From: Streptomyces violaceusniger Tu 4113
GTDB taxonomy: Bacteria; Actinomycetota; Actinomycetes; Streptomycetales; Streptomycetaceae
Length of the DNA: 64,000 bases
Direction of reading: 5' to 3'
NCBI RefSeq assembly: GCF_000147815.2
Contig: NC_015951.1
Coordinates: forward strand, 1 to 64,000
The position numbers and the translations under genes are program-made. How positions within the stretch are numbered: the first letter of the stretch is position 1; the number at the start of each line of letters is the position of its first letter. The notes beneath the pieces are model-generated. The model did not search any database and was not told the DNA's origin. It saw nothing but the letters and a program-made list of their open reading frames with translations. Positions 16,973 to 24,938 of the stretch are shown here, piece by piece.

Positions 16973-17545
16973 TCAGGCTGCGTCCTCGACCTGGAGGAGG
17001 AGCAGGTCGAACTCGGGGCCGTCGGCGGTGTTGCGGTAGGGGCCGGCGTACTCGTAGCCGAGCCGGGCGTACAAGTCCTGGCCGCGCCGGTTGGAGGGCA
17101 GCGCGAGCAAGGACGACCACTTCGGGGCGATGGTCTTGAGGAGCTCGGCATGCAGACGGGAGCCGATGCCCTGGGACTGCCACGGCGGGCGGACTGCCAG
17201 CTCGCACAGGCCCATCAGACGCTCGGTGCGGGCGCCCGCGGGGACCTGATCGACCAGGCCAGCGCCGAACCAGTAGTCGGCGGAGCAGGGGAAGGCATAG
17301 CCGAATCCCACGGCTGTGCCGCCCGCGTACGCGACGACCAGGGCGAAGCCGGCGTAGTTGAGGTGGCCGGTGATCTGGCGGTGGAGGGCCGGCACGGACA
17401 GGCCGGTGGTCTCGCCGCCGGGGTTGTCGACCAGCTCGGGGTGGGCGTCGGCCCAGATGTCGGCGAGCACGTCGATCATCGGCGGGACCTTGCCGGGGCC
17501 GTAGGTGCGGATCACCATGTCGGTGCGGGTGCTCGGGGTGCTCAC
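16973..17545 (-). CDS. GNAT-family N-acetyltransferase
   Basis: A 190-residue protein starting at GTG 17545, with GAGGAGGAG six bases upstream. It shows the GNAT core: a beta strand FALVVAYAGGTAVGFGYAF, then LCELAVRPPWQSQGIGSRLH, which is the acetyl-CoA-binding Q/R-x-x-G-x-G/A loop, and a C-terminal YARLGYEYAGPYRN. GNAT enzymes move an acetyl group from acetyl-CoA to an amine. The substrate is unknown. It lies 10 bp after the stop of the frameshifted XRE-TPR regulator and was probably co-expressed with it. Confidence 0.88.
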   Translation of the reverse strand: MSTPSTRTDMVIRTYGPGKVPPMIDVLADIWADAHPELVDNPGGETTGLSVPALHRQITGHLNYAGFALVVAYAGGTAVGFGYAFPCSADYWFGAGLVDQVPAGARTERLMGLCELAVRPPWQSQGIGSRLHAELLKTIAPKWSSLLALPSNRRGQDLYARLGYEYAGPYRNTADGPEFDLLLLQVEDAA

Positions 17546-17555
17546 CGTCTCCTCC

Positions 17556-18867
17556 TCATCTGACGCCGGTGGCGGCGCGGTACTCCTCCAGCCAGTCGGC
17601 GACCGCCGGGACGGCGGCGTGCCGCTGGAGCGCGCTTTCGACGTTGTGCAGCTGCTGCAGCAGGCGGTCGGAGCGCACCTGGGGGAGGTACGCCAGGACG
17701 CGTCCGGCGGCCTCGGCTGCTGCCTCCGGTTCCGGACGGTCCCTGAGGGCATGTTGGATGGCGACGTCGGCGGTGTACAAGGCGCGATTGCGCGCGAAGG
17801 TGTCGCCGTGCAGGAGAACAGCCTGTTCGGCCCCGGCGGCGGCCCGTTGATGCTGGCCGAGGTCGGCGCGCGCGAGAGCCTCGAGCCCGGCGAGCTCGGC
17901 CGGGGTGAAGAACTCCAGCCATGCCGGGTCGGCGTCGCTGGGGCCCTTGACGTAGAGGCGGTGGGTGAGGACGATGGCCTTGTCGGTGGCGCTGGCATCC
18001 CCCAGGAGTGCCCAGCCGCCGGCCTCCCGCATCGCGAAGAGGGACAGCATGCGGGGCGATCCGTAGGTGCGCACGACGGCCTGCGCGCCTTGGGCGGCGG
18101 AGATCGCCTCGCGGGGGCGGCCGGATGCTTTGGCCAGCAGCGACAGGCAGCCGAACGCGTGTCCCTCCAGGCCGGGATCGTCGGCGATCCGCGCGGCGGC
18201 CAGGGGCCTCGCCGTACAGCGAGCGGGCATCGGCGGCCCGGCCGGAGTCGTAGGACAGCCACCCGGCGGCGATCGACAGATGGCCGGTCGCCGAGCGCAG
18301 CCGCTTCCCGGTCCTGTCGGTGTAGGTGCCTTCCTGGAGCCACTGGTAGGCGGTGTGCAGGGCCCGGGATGCCGCGCGGCGCAGCGCGGCCGAGCCGTGG
18401 TCGTGGTCGTGGGCGTAGATGGTGGTGACGGCGCGGTCGACGGCACGGACGTCACCGGCTCCGATCCGGCCGGGAGTCTCCTCCGGGTCGGCGCCGAGGG
18501 GCAGGAGGGACAGTGCGGCGCTCGCGCCGTCGGCCAGGAAGGCGCGGCGGACCGGGTCCACCGCCTCGTCCGTCCCGTGCGCGGTGGCGGCCGGCTCGGC
18601 GGGGGGTGCCGGGGTGTTGAGCCGGAAGCCGAGGTCGGCCGGCGGGCGCCCGGTCAGCTTGGTCAGGACGCGCCGGTAGACCGCGCGGGGGAGTCTGACC
18701 TCTCCGTCCTCCCAGGCCGCCACCAGGCGTGAGGTGCAGCCGACCGCCTCGCCCATCTGTGCGCCCGTCTCGATGATGAGGGTGGCGAACTCCTGGCGGG
18801 ACATCTGGAATTCGCCCTCGCGCACGGCGCGCATCTGGGCGTTGGGGCAACGAGGGCGGTCAGCCAT
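17556..18867 (-). pseudogene. XRE-family regulator with TPR tail, frameshifted
   Basis: Starts at ATG 18867 with GGAG upstream. The N-terminus is an XRE helix-turn-helix (MSRQEFATLIIETGAQMGEA, then LVAAWEDGEVRLPRAVYRRV). A Streptomyces-type helical TPR-like region follows. At about 18203-18206 (GGGG on the plus strand) one extra base shifts the frame: the sequence up to SLYGEA is in one frame and LAAARIADDPGLEGHAFG onward in another, running to the stop at 17556. Both halves are otherwise well conserved. This is either a recent inactivating mutation in a homopolymer or a sequencing error. Full-length it would be about 436 residues. Confidence 0.8.
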
Positions 18868-19063
18868 GCCGGCTCCGGACTGCATCCGCGATGGACGGGT
18901 GCGGAGACCGTACCGCTCCCACTCCATCTCCTGCCCGGCATTGGCCCCCGGTTCACCCCGCCGGGGCCGACTTGCATCGTTCTTACATCGCCCTGGCGTC
19001 GCATCCGCCGCCGCTCTGCTGCTTGCGTAGAGGGTGTCGTGACGACTGATCAGGGAGGCCACC

Positions 19064-19546
19064 ATGGCGCACGGCTCCGCCACGGCGAGAAAGCCCGCCG
19101 CTACTCCTGCCTGGTACCGGGTTGCCCTGCCCACCTCCCGGCGCCGCGCGCTGTGGGCCCACGGCGACGACCGGACCCTCTGGGCGGCATGCGGCTGCGC
19201 CTGGGACGCGGTGGCCATCACCCCGATACAGCTCGGCCTGGACGCCCTGACCGCCATGCGACTGGGCGTGGCGAGCGGCTACCCGGTACTGGCCGACCAG
19301 ATCCACGACGAGCTGTACATCCTGGTGCCCCCCGGCACGGGCGCGGCCGCCACGGGCCTGCCCGGCGTGCGCGTGCTCTCCACCGGCAGCCAGCTACTGA
19401 CCCCGGTCACCGAGCACGGCACCCCGGCGGCGCACTGGATCAGCCCGCCGCACCGATCCCGGCCCCGCCTGGTCCCCGCGGACCGGCTCACCACGCACCT
19501 GCGCCGCCTGATGGCCCCGCCATACGAAGGGGCGGCCGCGCGGTGA
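19064..19546 (+). CDS. Conserved Streptomyces hypothetical protein, 160 residues
   Basis: Starts at ATG 19064, with GGGAGG close upstream. It contains LWAACGCAWDAVAITPIQLG, then YPVLADQIHDELYILVPPG and VRVLSTGSQLLTPV. This pattern I know from many Streptomyces genomes next to XRE regulators, with a faint resemblance to the N-terminal beta-sheet of primase-polymerase domains. No catalytic residues can be assigned. It diverges from the XRE-TPR gene, and its end overlaps the next gene (GTGA), so the two are co-translated. Confidence 0.7.
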   Translation: MAHGSATARKPAATPAWYRVALPTSRRRALWAHGDDRTLWAACGCAWDAVAITPIQLGLDALTAMRLGVASGYPVLADQIHDELYILVPPGTGAAATGLPGVRVLSTGSQLLTPVTEHGTPAAHWISPPHRSRPRLVPADRLTTHLRRLMAPPYEGAAAR

Positions 19547-19929
19547 ACCAGCCGCTGTACGACCCCAAGGGGCTGATCGAGGCGGATCAGCCCTACGACC
19601 GCGAGCCGTACGCGTCGCTGGTCAAGGCGGTTCTGGCATGGACCGCCGCCGACGACGCACTCGCGCCCCGCGACTATGAGCAGATCGCGCTGGTGCTGAC
19701 CGGGCACGCCCGTGCCATCGCCGCCGACCTCCGGCGCCGCTGCGCCGGGCTCTCTCAGGCCAGCGACAAGCAGCGGGCGCTTGCCGACGTGGTGCTCGCC
19801 GAGGCGGACCGCCGGCTGTCGACACCGGCGAAGGGCACCATGCGCTGCGTGCAGAACCGCGCCCGGCTCATCCGCGCCTTGCACGAACGCCTCGACCGAC
19901 TACGAGCCGTACCGCCCTCGCCATCCTGA
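19543..19929 (+). CDS. DUF6415-like small helical protein
   Basis: 128 residues, GTG start overlapping the upstream stop. It is all-helical, with VLTGHARAIAADLRRRCAGL, then LADVVLAEADRRLSTPAKGT and RLIRALHERLDRL. This resembles the small family often named DUF6415 that accompanies XRE regulators and natural-product loci in Streptomyces. The biochemical role is unknown. The hairpin at 19983-20024 terminates the transcript. Confidence 0.65.
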   Translation: MNQPLYDPKGLIEADQPYDREPYASLVKAVLAWTAADDALAPRDYEQIALVLTGHARAIAADLRRRCAGLSQASDKQRALADVVLAEADRRLSTPAKGTMRCVQNRARLIRALHERLDRLRAVPPSPS

Positions 19930-19982
19930 CCGGGGGTCTACTGAAGCCCGCCCGGCGCCTCCCCCGTGGGCCCGGGCGACAC

Positions 19983-20024
19983 GAAGCCCCTGGCGATCTG
20001 TTGGGACAGGTCGCCAGGGGCTTC
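19983..20024. terminator. Bidirectional hairpin terminator
   Basis: A perfect 14-bp inverted repeat (19983-19996 with 20011-20024), loop of 14 bases, between the converging genes ending at 19929 and 20053. Confidence 0.8.
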
Positions 20025-20052
20025 CCACCGGTAAGAGCCGCTCGCCCGCGGG

Positions 20053-20382
20053 TCACTCCCCTTCGTCGCAGATCTCCGCACGGCCGGCCGCCGGCGCGGC
20101 CGCGGACGTGTCCGGGGCCTGCGCCTGTTCGGGGGCGGGGTATTGGGCCGCCCATCCGTCCAGCAGCCGCTGATACGCCCGACGCCGCGGCGGCCGCGGC
20201 TCGGACCGGCCGTTCTCCCAGTTCTTCAGGGTCTGCACCGTCGTGCTCAGGGCCTGCGCCACCCGGTCCTGCGTGACGCCGGCCGCTTCCCGCAGCCGGG
20301 CCCGCTCCTCGGGCGGCGGCATCTGGGGCTCCCCTTGCAGTAGCTCGTCAACCGCGCTGAACAGCTCATCCTCCGTCGGCAT
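20053..20382 (-). CDS. Orphan Tap N-terminal HTH protein
   Basis: 109 residues. It matches the first 75 residues of telomere-associated protein Tap as I know it: ELFSAVDELLQGE, PPPEERARLREAAGVTQDRV, TLKNWENGRSEPRPPRRRAY, QRLLDGWAAQYPAP. The protein then stops after an Ala-rich stretch, so the polymerase-like body of Tap is absent. It is either a decayed tap gene or a domesticated DNA-binding protein. Divergent position opposite the tandem zeta-toxin gene, with three direct repeats between them, makes it a plausible repressor of that gene. Confidence 0.7.
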   Translation of the reverse strand: MPTEDELFSAVDELLQGEPQMPPPEERARLREAAGVTQDRVAQALSTTVQTLKNWENGRSEPRPPRRRAYQRLLDGWAAQYPAPEQAQAPDTSAAAPAAGRAEICDEGE

Positions 20383-20406
20383 ACTCCACCTCCACGCTGA
20401 ACAATA

Positions 20407-20452
20407 CCATGGATTTAGCCTTAGATTTGCACTAGACTTATCCTTGGATTTA
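20407..20452. promoter_or_regulatory. Three direct repeats in divergent promoter region
   Basis: CCATGGATTTA (20407-20417), CCTTAGATTTG (20419-20429) and CCTTGGATTTA (20442-20452) are direct repeats of CCWTRGATTTR at 12- and 23-bp spacing. They lie in an unusually AT-rich strip between the Tap-N HTH gene and the zeta-toxin gene. They are the natural operator candidate for the HTH protein and would control both genes. Confidence 0.6.
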
Positions 20453-20487
20453 AGATCACTGTGGTGGTCATGACGCGGGGAGGCTCG

Positions 20488-22443
20488 ATGGTGCGAGAGA
20501 CGGACGTCAGCTCAGCCGTGCTGTCCGAACAGGAGAGCCACGACGTCCCACACCAGCCGAGCCTCCCGGCACAGACGAATGAGGCTGTGCGGCAGGACCG
20601 GCCGACCGTGGCGGGATCGCCCCCGGCCGGGTCTCCAGCGGCGACCTTGGCCGGTGACTGGTCGGAGGAGGTCCTGACCGGCACCGTCCTTCCCCGCGTC
20701 CTGGGCGGCGCGGTGCCTCAACCGGGTCCGGCGCGGCCGGTGGTGGTGTTCGTCGCCGGACAGCCAGGCAGCGGGAAGACGCTGGTCGTCGACCTGGTAC
20801 ACGCCGCGCTCATGCGGCGAGGCGGCGCGGTGCGGGTGGACCGCGACGCCTACAAGACCATCCACCCCCACTACACCGCCTTCCTCACCGAGGACGTACG
20901 TACCGCCGGGGTTCGGGCGCGGCCGGAGACCTACCAGTGGCAGGCCGACATCGAGGCGCGGGTGCGGGAGGGCCGGTACGACGCGGTGGTGGAGGCGCCG
21001 TTGGCCCACCCGCAGGAGTTCCTGGCAGGGATGGCCGCATATCGGCAGGCGGGCTATCGCGTGGAGATCCTGGCCCTGGCCGTGCCCGAAGCGGTCAGCC
21101 AGCTCGGCATTCTGGACCGGTACCTGCGCCTCGCCGAGGAGGGCCGCGCCCGGTACGTCTCCTGGGACAACCACGACACGTGCGCGGCCGCGCTGCTCGA
21201 GACCCTCGCCATGGTGGAGACCGCGCACCTGGCGGACCGGATCTTGGTCGTGCGGCGCGCCGACTCGGCGGCACTGGAGGCCGTGTACGACAACGAGCTC
21301 GACTCTCCCGGGAACGGGAACTGGCGCCGCCCGGCCGGGGCGGCAGATGCGGTGCTCGCCGAGCGGGGGCGCCCGTGGGACTCGAGGGAGACGGGCCGGT
21401 TCCGCCGCCAGCTCGCCGACGCCGACCGGCGTCTTACCCATCCGGAGCTGCCGGAGGACTGGGCACTGGCGGTGCGCCGCGACGCCGAGCGCGCCGCCGC
21501 CTTGGCCGAGCCGGTCCGGCGCACCGCCCAGCCGCGCCGGGAGCCGCCCGGGGTGGACTATCACCGGCTCTCGGCGGAGGAACACCGCTTCATCTTCGAT
21601 GAGTTGATCGTGCCGTCCCTGGGGCATATCACCCCGCAGGAGAAACCGGTCGCCGTGTATGTGGTGGGCCAGCCCGGCGCGGGCAAGACCCGGGCCGCCC
21701 GGATGGTCCGCCGCACTCTGCGCGACAGCCCGGCTCACATCACGGGCGACGACTTCAAAGTTGCCCACCCGGACTACCTGCAGCTGCTGCGCGAGGAGCC
21801 GCGCACCGCCTCCGCACGGATCCGCGCCGACTACCGGGCCTGGCAGGCCCAGGCCGAGGCGTATGTGCGCGAACGCCGCGGGGACGTGGTCATCGAGATC
21901 ACCCCGGGCAGTGCCGCCGGGTTCGTCACCGGCGCGGCCCTATACCGGCAGGCCGGTTACCGCGTGGAGCTGGTAGTCCTGGCCGTGCGCCCGGCCGATT
22001 CCCGCCAGGGCACGGCCGCCCGCTACGCCCAAACGAGCCAGCGGGGCCTTCCCGCGCGGTTCACCACCGCCGCCGGGCACAACACGCACTTCGCGGTCCT
22101 TCCCGAGGTGGTGGCGGTCGCCGAGCAGCTGTCCGTGGTCGACTCGGTCATGGTGATGCGGCGCGACGCCCATCTCCTCTACCGCAACGAACAGACCGCT
22201 CCCGGGCGGTGGTCGCGGCGCCCTGCCGCCGAGTTGGCCCTGGTCGCCGAGCAGTCGCGTCCCTACACCCCCGAGGAAGCCGCCCCGTTCTGGGCCGTCC
22301 AGCGGTGGCTGCACACAGCGATGCCGCAGTACCGCGACGACCTCATCGCGATCGCCGGGCTGGCCTGCCCGCTGATGCCCGCCCAGCAGCCGCGCCAGCT
22401 CCACACACCCGCTCCTGCAGCCGCGTTGCCCGTGGCTGCCTAG
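20488..22443 (+). CDS. Tandem zeta-toxin-like kinase protein
   Basis: 651 residues; the ATG at 20488 is preceded by GGGGAGG. Two zeta-toxin units lie in tandem. Unit 1 has Walker A GQPGSGKT (about residue 91), VRVDRDAYKTIHPHY with the catalytic-type Asp, and LGILDRYLRLAEEGRARYV with two arginines. Unit 2 has GQPGAGKT (about residue 394), ITGDDFKVAHPDY and the matching GTAARYAQTSQRGLPARF. Zeta toxins phosphorylate UDP-N-acetylglucosamine and block wall synthesis. Both active sites look intact. No epsilon-type antitoxin is adjacent; the divergent HTH protein is the only candidate partner. Regulation by the repeats at 20407-20452 is likely. Confidence 0.85.
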   Translation: MVRETDVSSAVLSEQESHDVPHQPSLPAQTNEAVRQDRPTVAGSPPAGSPAATLAGDWSEEVLTGTVLPRVLGGAVPQPGPARPVVVFVAGQPGSGKTLVVDLVHAALMRRGGAVRVDRDAYKTIHPHYTAFLTEDVRTAGVRARPETYQWQADIEARVREGRYDAVVEAPLAHPQEFLAGMAAYRQAGYRVEILALAVPEAVSQLGILDRYLRLAEEGRARYVSWDNHDTCAAALLETLAMVETAHLADRILVVRRADSAALEAVYDNELDSPGNGNWRRPAGAADAVLAERGRPWDSRETGRFRRQLADADRRLTHPELPEDWALAVRRDAERAAALAEPVRRTAQPRREPPGVDYHRLSAEEHRFIFDELIVPSLGHITPQEKPVAVYVVGQPGAGKTRAARMVRRTLRDSPAHITGDDFKVAHPDYLQLLREEPRTASARIRADYRAWQAQAEAYVRERRGDVVIEITPGSAAGFVTGAALYRQAGYRVELVVLAVRPADSRQGTAARYAQTSQRGLPARFTTAAGHNTHFAVLPEVVAVAEQLSVVDSVMVMRRDAHLLYRNEQTAPGRWSRRPAAELALVAEQSRPYTPEEAAPFWAVQRWLHTAMPQYRDDLIAIAGLACPLMPAQQPRQLHTPAPAAALPVAA

Positions 22444-22529
22444 CCGATCCCGGGCTCCTCGTCTGGGGCTGGCGGAGCGAGGGCCCGGTTGCGTTCGCGG
22501 TTCTCTGCCCTTCCCATTTCCGGGCGTCG

Positions 22530-22715
22530 TTAGAGGACGGGTTCCCCAGCGATCTCACGGGCCGCCTCGTCGATGGCCGCTTCATAGTCGTCGTCGTCGA
22601 GGATGAGTGTGTGCATGGCGGCGCGGTGCCTGAGCTCGGCGAGGTGGCTGAGTACCTCTTCCTCGGACATCTCCCGGTCGAATCCTTTGACGTGGACCTC
22701 GGCGTCGGGCTTCAT
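22530..22715 (-). CDS. Small acidic protein, last gene of RES-sigma operon
   Basis: 61 residues; the ATG overlaps the stop of the RES-sigma gene (ATGA). Strongly acidic helices (MSEEEVLSHLAELRHRAAMH and LDDDDYEAAIDEAAREIAG) suggest a protein partner rather than a DNA binder. An antitoxin or anti-sigma function for the upstream fusion is an inference from coupling, size and charge. Confidence 0.6.
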   Translation of the reverse strand: MKPDAEVHVKGFDREMSEEEVLSHLAELRHRAAMHTLILDDDDYEAAIDEAAREIAGEPVL

Positions 22716-23917
22716 CGTGTGCCTCCCTTGCGGAAATCGTGCCCAAGCGCGTCCCTGAGGTCCCTGCGTGCTGCACTGAGCCGACTCTTGACCGTGCCGG
22801 GCGGGATCTGCAAGAAATCAGCGACGTCGGCCACGGAGTAATGGAGCACGTAGTGCATGACGAAGCACTCGCGCTTGTCCCGGGCCAGGTTCCCGATCGC
22901 AGCGTGGAGGGCCACCTTCTCCACCGTCGTAATCGCAGGATCCAGATCCTCACACGGCACATTCAGACCGGTGTCGCCCAGGTGCTGTACTGGGTGCTTA
23001 GCCTGGATGCGGTGCACGCGCATGAGGATCCGTCGACCAGTAATGACGACCCAGCCGACGCGGTTGGGGTGGGCGCATACGTCTGGCCATCTGCGGTAAG
23101 CGATCTCGAAGGCCCGGCTGGCCGCATCCTGTGCCAGCTCCCAGTCGTTCTGTCGCGCGTTGAGGATGCGACAGACCTGCGAGAAGTGAGCCTTGAAGAA
23201 GGAGACGAAGTCGTCACCCTCCTTCTCCTTCGCAAGCTGGGGCGGCTCCCTAAAGGGTAGGGCCTCATCGAAGGGCCCAGGCGGGTCCTGGGGAGGAAGA
23301 ACCTGAGCGCGGAACGCTCGCAAGAGGTTGTTCGCGCGCATCGGATTGAGCGGTGCGGATTTGACCTCGACCAGGATGTTAGAGGGGCACCGGTCGCCGA
23401 AGAGCACCACCCGGTGCTCTGGGTGACTAGAAAACGAAGGCCACACGAACCCCTGGGCCCAAGGGTTGTGCTCGCGCAGCAGCGCAGCCCAGGCCCGCGT
23501 ACGACCGTATTCACCGCTGTCAGCAAGTACGAGCGCAGATGATGCACCGACACGAGCAAGGGCAGCGGCGCTCGTCAGGTCGAGGAGGGCCAGTGGCTCA
23601 GTGGTTTTCAACTCGGCCAGGCGGCGTCCCGCGATTATCTGCGGCGGGATCAGCCGCACACCTCCCTCGTTGAAGGGAACGGCACGCAGCACCGTCTCCG
23701 CGAGTGCCGTTTCAGGAGTTAAGGCCGCGTAGAGGAAGGGGTACGGATCCTCAGGTGTGCCGTCGAAGCGCTCGCCGAAGAAGTAACTGTTTTCGACAAC
23801 AGGGTTGAACGCGGTCGGACCGCGCCGTTCGTGGTGAACCCTGTGGAGGGATGTGCCCTCCGGCATTCGAAAAGCCTCGCCGACCAGGGGCTGCGATGGA
23901 GGACGGAGGACGGACAT
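22712..23917 (-). CDS. RES domain fused to ECF sigma factor
   Basis: 401 residues. Residues about 20-190 are a RES domain: SLHRVHHERRGPTAFNP, then YPFLYAALTPETALAETVLR with the conserved Tyr and Glu, LALLDLTSAAALARVG and the Ser/His-bearing WPSFSSHPEHRVVLFGDR. RES toxins degrade NAD+. Residues about 240-395 are an ECF sigma factor: region 2 (FVSFFKAHFSQVCRIL, ELAQDAASRAFEIAYRRWP, VGWVVITGRRILM) and region 4 (LARDKRECFVMHYVLHYSVA, then FLQIPPGTVKSRLSAARRDL). The single frame without a break shows a real fusion. It could be a sigma factor gated by NAD+ binding or a toxin delivered with its own regulator. It starts 3 bp after the upstream gene. Confidence 0.85.
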   Translation of the reverse strand: MSVLRPPSQPLVGEAFRMPEGTSLHRVHHERRGPTAFNPVVENSYFFGERFDGTPEDPYPFLYAALTPETALAETVLRAVPFNEGGVRLIPPQIIAGRRLAELKTTEPLALLDLTSAAALARVGASSALVLADSGEYGRTRAWAALLREHNPWAQGFVWPSFSSHPEHRVVLFGDRCPSNILVEVKSAPLNPMRANNLLRAFRAQVLPPQDPPGPFDEALPFREPPQLAKEKEGDDFVSFFKAHFSQVCRILNARQNDWELAQDAASRAFEIAYRRWPDVCAHPNRVGWVVITGRRILMRVHRIQAKHPVQHLGDTGLNVPCEDLDPAITTVEKVALHAAIGNLARDKRECFVMHYVLHYSVADVADFLQIPPGTVKSRLSAARRDLRDALGHDFRKGGTR

Positions 23918-23920
23918 AGA

Positions 23921-24268
23921 TCACTGCTCCTCGGTACCGGGAAGGGCGGGACGGGAGGATGAGGGAAGCGCGGGAGGAGTCGAAGCGGTGCTGTGCCGCC
24001 GGGCGCTCTCACCGATGATGACACCCGAATGTCCCGGGGCGGGAACGGCGATCTCCAGGACACTGCCGTCAGCCCGCTGGTCGTAGATCCTCCCGCCCTG
24101 ATGAAGGGTCGCCGGCACCGCGAGCAACGTCGAGCGCCGTTCACGCTCGAACGCCACGGCGTTCCTGCCCTCAACCCACGTCCGAATCGTGTACCACATC
24201 CCGCTCACCCGTCCCCTCAGTGTGCCGCCGACGATCGACAATGCTGTCCGGATCTCTCGAAAGACCAT
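23921..24268 (-). CDS. Small protein upstream of RES-sigma fusion
   Basis: 115 residues; ATG 24268 with AGGAG upstream. The N-terminal part is amphipathic (FREIRTALSIVGGTLRGRVS), the middle basic and hydrophobic (RSTLLAVPATLHQGGRIYDQ), then a beta-rich GSVLEIAVPAPGHSGVII. The tail is low-complexity Pro/Ser/Thr. It ends three bases before the RES-sigma start, so it is first in a three-gene operon. No family recognised. Confidence 0.6.
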   Translation of the reverse strand: MVFREIRTALSIVGGTLRGRVSGMWYTIRTWVEGRNAVAFERERRSTLLAVPATLHQGGRIYDQRADGSVLEIAVPAPGHSGVIIGESARRHSTASTPPALPSSSRPALPGTEEQ

Positions 24269-24448
24269 GTCCGCTCCTGGGGCATCTGTTGGCTACCTTC
24301 ACCCCGGTAAGGCACCGTGCCTGCACGCTGGTTCACATGAATTTTTCTCGGATCCCAAGCGGGGCTGACCCAGATTGGCGCTAGGCCCGCCGCACCCGTA
24401 CGGCACCCAAGCCGGTCTGCGGGTCGCGCTGTATGAAGACCACTGCGG

Positions 24449-24766
24449 CTACGCCTCGCCCTGCGGCTCGGAGGCTTCCAGCTCTTTCAGCCGCTCGGCG
24501 TAGACGTCGGCGATACGCCCGGCCTCCTCGGGCTCCGCGTCCCTGAGCCGGTGCTGGTCCTCCACGCACTCCTGCCGCCGCGTCTTGAGCTCGTCCAGGC
24601 GCTGCTGGTCACCGGCGCGCCGTGCGAGCAGGAGCTGCCGGCTGTACCAGGCGATGACCATCCCCACGATGTCGTGCGCCACCTCATACCCGGGGCTGTC
24701 GCCGCCCGGGTCCCGGGGCTGCCCCGGATGGGCCGGTCCGTCAGGCGATGATGCGGGGTCGTGCAT
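24449..24766 (-). CDS. Hypothetical protein with coiled-coil helix
   Basis: 105 residues; the ATG at 24766 has GAGGTGG seven bases upstream. A disordered Pro/Gly-rich N-terminus is followed by HDIVGMVIAWYSRQLLLARR and then a charged helix (DQQRLDELKTRRQECVEDQH). No family recognised. It diverges from the STAND ATPase gene, with about 170 bp between the starts. Confidence 0.6.
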   Translation of the reverse strand: MHDPASSPDGPAHPGQPRDPGGDSPGYEVAHDIVGMVIAWYSRQLLLARRAGDQQRLDELKTRRQECVEDQHRLRDAEPEEAGRIADVYAERLKELEASEPQGEA

Positions 24767-24938
24767 GGAGACCACCTCGAGTGTTCGGGAACGCTGGCAA
24801 AAGGATCATTCTCGGGCCTGGGCCGGATTCAGTTCACCACCGGCCCTTCTCGGCCCCCTACCCCGCCGGACTGCCGTCGGCCGCCGCCCGCGGCATAGAT
24901 TGGGTCCGCAGGTGATCACTCCTGGGGGGACACATCAC

